In this document: in pieces, positions 57,076-64,000 of the stretch
Layout of the letters: every line of letters starts with the position of its first letter
Position numbering within the stretch: position 1 is the first letter of the stretch
Origin: Adenanthera pavonina
Lineage: Eukaryota; Streptophyta; Magnoliopsida; Fabales; Fabaceae
NCBI GenBank assembly: GCA_026686845.1
Contig: JAIVEN010000037.1
Location: 1,178,001 to 1,242,000, forward strand
Direction: 5' to 3'
DNA: 64,000 nt
The notes under the pieces: model-generated
What the model was told of the DNA's origin: nothing
Seen by the model: only the letters and a program-made list of their open reading frames with translations
Database searches by the model: none
Program-made: the position numbers and the translations under genes

Positions 57076-60000
57076 ATGGGGGATAGTCAATACTCGTTCT
57101 CACTTACCACTTTTAGGTATGGCTACCGGTAGACTTTTACTTATGAGTCAATGCAAGTGTTTTTCCATCATATCAACTAATTTGTGCTGCCCTGTTCAAC
57201 AGTCCTTCTGGAAAACTTGTTCAGATTGAACATGCTCTTACTGCTGTTGGGTCTGGACAAACCTCTCTTGGGATTAAAGGTGACACTGTCTATAACGTTT
57301 CATATTCCTGCTTTCTCAAGTCTTTAGATTGTACAGCACTGCTTCTTTTTCATCTAGAAAGGCTACTCTTGTAAGTAGCAGAAATAAACTATTGCTGATT
57401 TTTGGAACGAAGAAAGTTAAATAACTGTCATTTGGTTTGATGGATTCTAGCTGTGTGATTTTAGCAAGATGTTTTGAACTTCAAACCTTTTGTTTAAGCA
57501 TAGGTTGGTGACATGGGTACTGGGGAGAAATACTGAAATTGGTCATGCTCTGCAAAAACATTGCTTATCTACTATGTAGAAATTCTGGGGAAGAGTAGGT
57601 GTCAGATGTGGATAGAGTTAGATATGTGTATTGGTTTGTGGAAAAGCATGATAAGTAGTATTATTTCTTTGCTCAGCCCGATGGAGTGGCGGGCTTTATG
57701 AATTTTTTATTTTATATTTTGTTACTTTTTGTCTTGTCCTGCAAAGATTTTTCTTTTTAAAATTTCAAAGGGCCATCAAACAACTAAATAAGTAAATTAG
57801 ATGCTGCCATCATTCACCAAATCATGGAGAATTTATCTAAAATGTATAGCCCTATTTTTTGGCATCATTTTCATAGTTAAGGTTTGATTCTTACATGATA
57901 AAAGTCTGTTTTGTTGGCTAAAATAATCTGTTTCTATGTTTGACTCTTCACCTTACTTCTCCTTGTAGATTCTTGTATCTTGTATATAATTTGAATATAT
58001 CATGTTTCTTGTAGTTTTTGTTATTTACAAGTCTCTTTTGATTCTTGCAGCTGCAAATGGAGTTGTCGTTGCAACAGAAAAAAAACTACCATCTATATTG
58101 GTTGATGAAACATCAGTGAGTTTTCGTATGGTTTGATCCTTGTTTGTGCATGAAAACTTCATAAATTTATAATTATAATCTGTTCTATCCAAGGTTGTAT
58201 GACCTTTGGATATGGTATTTTTTTTTTCTCCATTTTTGTGGTGCCCCAACTTCCTTGAATGATTCAGCACTTCCCAATGTTGACCTAGATATAAAATGAT
58301 GAGTTGTTCAGGGCTTCATAAGTGAAAACTTCTGTGTCACCTCTGTGAATCAGCAGTATTGTACTGCCTTATAAGCCTTGCCTGCAATTTGTCCAGAGCT
58401 TTGAGTAATGCAATATGGATTCATTTGGGCATCTACGAAGCATCAAAGATGGAGCAATCACCATTTTCTATGGTGGCGGATGTGATGCCTTTGGACTGAA
58501 ATGAACTTATTTTACTAGATTGTCACATTCCCAAATAGTGTTTGATAGTTGAATCTGTTATCAATGTGGTATTATTTTCACTCTAAGCTTATGCTTAGTG
58601 GAGGAATTTTAATACTGCTTTTTTGATATTTTAAGGGCATGTGGAAGTATAGCCTTTGATAAAATCTAGATTTTATGCAGTGTTTATAAGCTTCTATTGT
58701 TCATGTTTTATATTTTGCTTGCCTAAAAGTGTTGTAGTTATTTGATTCCTGCCTCACCATCTATCAGAAATTTGACACATTCTGGTTATTTGTTGTATTT
58801 GGCTGTAGGTCCAGAAAATTCAGATATTAACACCAAATATTGGCGTCGTTTACAGGTTTATTACCAAAACATCTTTGTATAATTTTGATATATATATATA
58901 TATATACTCTTTAGATATAATTGATTTTGTATACCTCAATAAGTGTCTTACATTTTACAGGGCACTTGATTGTCATAACAAGTTTAAATATGAGTGAAAG
59001 TTAAACGTAAAAGGTTGCTCAATCCCTATGCAAGTGAGATGTTGAGGTGGGACACAAGGTTGCTGCTCCAGTGAAGTGAGGCATCCATGTTGGAAAATTA
59101 AGAATATTAAACATATATAGAAGAACAGGAGTTGAAATTTCTTAAAGATTAGATGGATGAAAAGGATATATTTCAACTATAGTGTTGCCATTGGCTAAAT
59201 ATGCCTTGTGCCAATGTCTAAGTGGCGGGGAGAGGTTTTGCTTGTGCTTCCTGCATAGAAGCCATTTTTATGCCAGAAGATACATGTCCGTGTCACTGTA
59301 TTTGTCATTTTAGGTCTGATGTTGAAGAATAAAGTGGTCATGGCAAGCTATTCTCTGATTTTAATGAACTATTTTATGAGACAAGATATGGATGCCAACC
59401 CATAAACTCATGACCATGACTAGGAATCTAGGACTTGAACTTTCTATTCATTTTTTGGTCTGAATGATCACTTCACAAAAATTATAGGGTTTTCTTGGTT
59501 CTTTCCAGACAACAGTTCTGCTATGAATTAAAAATGGGAACCATTAATAGCACCGTGTTGCTTTTGTTCTGTTTCCAATTGTCACTTTTTAAGGGATAAA
59601 ACTAAAAAATAATTCACGAGGTAAACCCAAAAATAATAATATATGCTTGTTGAAAACTTAAGTTGGTTAATTCTCATGAAGTGAGTTATTATTTTTACTC
59701 GTCTCCTTAACATAAATTTTCACTTTGTTGTTTAGTGGCATGGGTCCTGATTTCCGGGTTCTAGTTCGAAAAAGTAGGAAGCAAGCGGAGCAGTATCATC
59801 GATTATATAAGGCACTGTGCAGAATCATTTTCTAGTTTAACATTTCATTCTTTTGCTACTGTTCTCTGTATAGACATGACTTGGTCAGTTGGATTCTGTC
59901 ATTTCTTCTTATTATATTCATCTAAAATATTGGCTTCTACACAATTTTTTCTTTATATAGTTTCTCAACTGTGGCACCTGTCATTCTTTATGCAAACTAT

Positions 60001-63000
60001 ATTGACATAATTAAATCAATTGCTTGAGTTCATCAGTAACACGTGATTTATCAAGAGTAACAACTAATACATACGAAGATGGAGAAACTATTATTTCTGG
60101 TGCCAACCTCTTGCTCTTCTTTTTTTTTTTGGGTTGGAGAGGGGGGGGGGGGGCAGAGAACAAATGAGAAAACCTTATTAGTTAGAACAAGAAAAGGAAA
60201 ATGAGGATTGAAGAAGGAGGATAATTTATCCTGCAGGACAGAAACTTAAAAAAGAAATAAAAGAATATTTTTAGAAAATGGAGTGAAGTTAGAAAAGGGG
60301 ATCTCTTGGTAAACAATATACTTGAAGAGTTAGTTTTACATAAAATCTGATAGCATCGTGTGATCCATGTGGCCAACCTTACTCAGCAGGAGAAGGATAT
60401 TGATGCTGTAGGTAAAAGAGCCTGGAAGGCATAACATGCATCAAAGCTGTTCAATATCTGTACATATCAGACAGTGAGACCCCTTGAAACAAATATATTA
60501 TTTTTGTAGACAACGCCAAACTGAAACCACGAACACTATCCCATAACGTGTATGGGAAAAAGGTTCTCTTGAAAGTACAAGCGTTCTGGTGTGTAGTTTT
60601 CTGTATATTTCAAAAAATTAGAATTATGTATTCATGATAATTCTTACAATTTTGTGTATTCCCTTGTTTATGTCTTTTCTGTTTGATTTTTGTGTATTCT
60701 CCAATGGACCTTTTCTGAATTGTAGTTTATATCTGATACATGAATGGAAATCTGCAGGAACCAATCCCTGTAACTCAGCTTGTGAGGGAAATTGCTACTG
60801 TCATGCAGGAATTTACTCAGTCTGGGTAATTTTTTTTTTTAAAAAAACTATATTTCATTTGCATTCTGGCCATATGGGTGGGTTGACTTTGTGTACTTCC
60901 ATATTGGAATTTGAAATGTGAACTATATGGTTTAGCACCAACCTGATTGATCTTTATAGCAGACAAACTCTTTATAATTCTCCATCAGAAAAAGGGAAAA
61001 AGGGGTATTAAATGAGCTTTTGAGCTTTAAGTGTTGAACTAAGGCGGAACTACCTCTTGTTCTCATAATTTCCCCTTTTTATATTTTAAATTCTAATTTT
61101 CATGTTTTGCCTTGATAGTGGTGTTAGGCCTTTTGGAGTATCCCTGCTGGTTGCTGGGTTTGATGATAAAGGACCACAATTATTTCAGGTATGCCAATAT
61201 GTATTATCCTAATCATTCAACTTTTATTCCTATGGTAACCATCTTGATTTTAATGCATTCCTGGCTTTTGACTGGTAAATTAAAAGTAGGCCATTCTCAT
61301 GAAGATTCTAGAACGATGCTCCTTAAATTTTAGAAAGATAATGTGAACTATGGGAAACTAATAATTTCATTATACATTAGTGATAGATTATTTGGGAAAT
61401 CCTATTCTAGGAGGAATATTGCTTTTGTATTTTAATTATATTTTCTCATGAATATTTTAAGTTTCTTAGTCTTAAGGTTTTTACTTTCGTTATTTTATTA
61501 GAAGAGTAGCTGCTGCAAGTTGCAATAGGTTTCCTTCCCATGAAGGAAACCTCACTCTTATGTATGGCTGTCTTTTGTAATGTTTCGGAGGTTGATGAAT
61601 GATATTTTGAAATGAAAAGTTCAGTTCTGTCCCTGTCGTGCTCCCTCTCCCTTCCTCTGTTTTCATTCCAGTCTCTCTCTCTCAGTTCCCTCTCTCCTCC
61701 CTATCTCTCCCCTTAACGCACCATTGGTTCTGCATCAATTAGTCTCTACTGCCTCTAATATTTCTGGGTCAGAATGAAGCCTATTCTGTAATTATTTATG
61801 CTGTATAAACGTAATATTGATTTGCCCTTGAGGTTTGGTCGAGAAATTTTTTTCTTCTCTTTCAGCATGTACTTGCTGTATGTTTGATGAGCTCTTGGTG
61901 AGATCTTTCATCTTACACTTGGAATTGTTTTATATAACTAGTTTGTATTTATCCAAAGAAAAGAAACATAAGATAAAGAGAAACGAAGGCTGTTGTTTAA
62001 TGTGAATGTTTTTGCTGCAGGTGGATCCGTCAGGTTCTTATTTTTCTTGGAAAGCTTCTGCTGTGGGGAAAAATGTTTCTAATGCCAAGACATTTCTTGA
62101 GAAAAGGTATACTGCTCTGATCATTGAGACCAATGCTATCGGAAAGTGTGATTTGCATTTATTGTGTTGTAAGTTGTAAGCCTCTCACTCTAGTTTGGTA
62201 TTATGAAGCACCGATTCTCCAAACAAGGAGATGTATCCGTAGTTGATATGTACTTATGCATATTGTATTCTAACATCTGTGATACTGATTTTTTGTTTTG
62301 ATCCAACACATTTTGAAACATTTCAAAACATAGCAGTTCATTTTGAAATGCTTTGAAACAACTCAAATTTATGAAGAATCCTACTAGTGTGAACGGAGAT
62401 GAAGATGAACATTTAATTTAATTTGAATTGAAAATTACAGTTGTAATTTGTTTTGTGTTTTTATTGGTAATTTGTTATGGACTTTTATGTTGTTTTTTCT
62501 CCATATGTTAGTTTGTTGTATATATCTGTAATTATATGTATATGCACACTTCTAATATTTCTATTCTAAAATTATAAAAATTTTCATATTTGATGTGTCA
62601 TATGTGCTTCCTATGGTATTAGCCATCACTAAGCTTTCTCACAATTATTACCATGAGACGAGCAAGAAATTGTGATATAACTTGAAATTTTTTATGACAA
62701 TTTGATCTATATGTTAGTATATTATAGGGAAAAAAATTTCTGACCAAATAAAGGGAGGACGGGAATGAGCAGTAATCGGTAGACATATATCATGTTATAT
62801 CTTTTTGTTTGATAATTTCAGGAGTTGATTATTTCTTGTTATGCAGGTACACAGATGATATGGAGCTTGATGATGCAGTTCATACAGCAATATTGACACT
62901 GAAGGAAGGGTAGGAGGATACGATTATGAGATAACGCACTAATTAAAACCTCTATGAAAACTAATCTCTGATTACTATTCTCCCTTGATAAGTCCAAAAG

Positions 63001-63391
63001 CCATTCTTAATTTTCAAAAACAATAAATAATTGTTCCCTTTCTGGAGGGAGTTTTGGCCGTTCAATGTCCCTTGTTGACATTTCTCATTATTTTGTCTTT
63101 AAAATTTTTGTCGGCTATGTCGTACTTCAACCAAATTAGATCATCTACAACTGTGTCGTTATGTATTCGGAAAAGGAGTGACACAGAACACAGAAGAGTG
63201 TGATTGTTGTGTATGAGATACACTTCCCCTTTTTACACTCATTTTTTTATCCCTCTTATACTGTCTTACATACATTAACAAGATATGTGATATCATATGA
63301 TTCTTCTATTGCTTGTGCCGTGTAGGTTTGAAGGACAAATCTCAGGCAAAAACATTGAAATTGGCATAATCGGCGCAGACAGAAAATTCAG
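57076..63391 (+). CDS. PAB: 20S proteasome subunit alpha type-2 (partial; last exon outside the window)
   Basis: Ten exons: 57076-57116, 57203-57279, 58051-58115, 58809-58855, 59736-59811, 60758-60825, 61119-61188, 62021-62106, 62847-62909 and 63326-63391. They join in frame to 219 residues plus two bases. Plant alpha-2 (Arabidopsis PAB1) has 235 residues, so about 16 codons remain beyond the right edge. It is a structural alpha-ring subunit of the 20S core, without a catalytic Thr. Seen: MGDSQYSFSLTTFSPSGKLV, then EHALTAVGSGQTSLGIKA, PNIGVVYSGMGPDFRVLVRK, EPIPVTQLVREIATVMQEFT, and VDPSGSYFSWKASAVGKNVS. The intron after exon 5 uses a GC donor (AAG/GCACTG). Start is the conserved MGDSQYS. Confidence 0.97.
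60141..60153 (+). repeat. Poly-G tract in a proteasome-gene intron
   Basis: About 13 G in a row after a T-run, within intron 5. Likely hypervariable and prone to sequencing error. Confidence 0.8.
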
Positions 63392-63577
63392 GTACTTCTA
63401 TACTTCCCCGCAAGATATAATAACACCTGTGCTTTCATACTATCATGTAACTTTATGCTTGTCAGTTGAAGACTTGTAAGTTCCTGGAGTTTTTTCCCCC
63501 TCTTGTCCAAATAAAAGTGAACCAGTAATATATAAAGCTTCATTAACATGCTTGAGACATTTTATATTTTCTTCCTA

Positions 63578-63809
63578 TTTTGAGGGGCAAAGTCTATGTT
63601 AATTATTTCTAGTGAGTCATGTTTACAAAAATTTCTCTAAATGATGGGGGAGGATTTTCTTTCTGAGTAAATTGCACTGCACAGACTCTGTAAGTTTTGA
63701 GGGGCAAAGTCTATGTTAATTATTTCTAGTGAGTCATGTTTACAAAAATTTCTCTAAATGATGGGGGAGGATTTTCTTTGAGTAAATTGCATTGCACAGA
63801 CTCTGTAAG
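63578..63809 (+). repeat. 117-bp tandem duplication in the last seen intron
   Basis: 63578-63694 and 63695-63809 are nearly identical (start TTTTGAGGGGCAAAGTCTAT; the second copy lacks 2 bp and has one substitution). A third, diverged copy follows at about 63865-63945. It lies in the proteasome gene's last intron. Confidence 0.9.
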
Positions 63810-64000
63810 TTTTATTTGGAATACATTTCAATTTCAAATATTTTTAAATTTTCTTCCCATTTTTTAAGGTGGAGTCTATCTTAATTGTTGCAGTGAGTCA
63901 TGTTTATAGAAAGTCATCTAATGATAAGGTGGTGGAGTATCTATTTTAGTATATTACACAGGTTCTATTTTTATTTATATCCAATTTTAATTCTTTCACT

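Noticed and set aside
63940..64000. Last exon of the proteasome alpha-2 gene at ACACAG/GTTCTA
   Set aside because: The translation after this acceptor does not match the conserved C-terminus (VLTPAEIDDY-like), so the final exon must lie beyond the window.

Overview
This is nuclear DNA of a flowering plant, most likely a eudicot. It is AT-rich, has split genes with GT-AG (and two GC-AG) introns, and carries nepenthesin-type aspartic proteases, a plant bHLH factor, G-type lectin receptor-kinase remains, a copia element, plant MITEs and a fragment of plastid DNA. I cannot name the species.

Layout. 1-7.1 kb: no convincing gene; decayed repeats, including what looks like a minus-strand Ty3/gypsy LTR. 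7.1-18.3 kb: an aspartic-protease (CDR1/nepenthesin-like) neighbourhood with two intact, convergent two-exon genes (12110-13594 plus; 16824-18207 minus). Broken pieces of further copies lie around and between them. Some pieces are inverted, one abuts plastid trnK DNA, and one is split by nested DNA transposons. 19.1-23.1 kb: a copia element with both LTRs, a candidate 5-bp target duplication and a large internal deletion. 25.2 kb: tRNA-Arg(CCG). 26.8-28.7 kb: a two-exon bHLH52/53-like transcription factor. 29.2-35.4 kb (minus): a 12-exon thiosulfate/3-mercaptopyruvate sulfurtransferase with a Stowaway MITE in an intron. 36.3-38.7 kb (minus): a three-exon PrmC/HemK release-factor glutamine methyltransferase with a plastid-like N-terminus. 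40-45.3 kb: an RNase H-like relic, a foldback element and a 1.34-kb Mutator-like element with 9-bp target duplications. 45.7-55 kb: two tandem, decayed G-type lectin S-receptor-like kinase pseudogenes. 57.1-63.4 kb: the 20S proteasome alpha-2 subunit gene (PAB type), whose last exon lies beyond the right edge.

The intact genes are unrelated housekeeping or regulatory genes: protein turnover (proteasome), sulfur metabolism (sulfurtransferase), organelle translation termination (PrmC), transcription (bHLH) and secreted proteolysis (the proteases). I see no operon-like or pathway cluster and no convincing new biological system. The most informative material is structural: the shuffled protease relics with plastid filler DNA, the Mutator-like element with an apparent paralogous empty site, and a near-perfect 32-nt hairpin between the convergent protease genes. 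Gene models were built by reading splice sites and family motifs by eye. Family assignments and remembered plastid or transposon motifs were not checked against any database.
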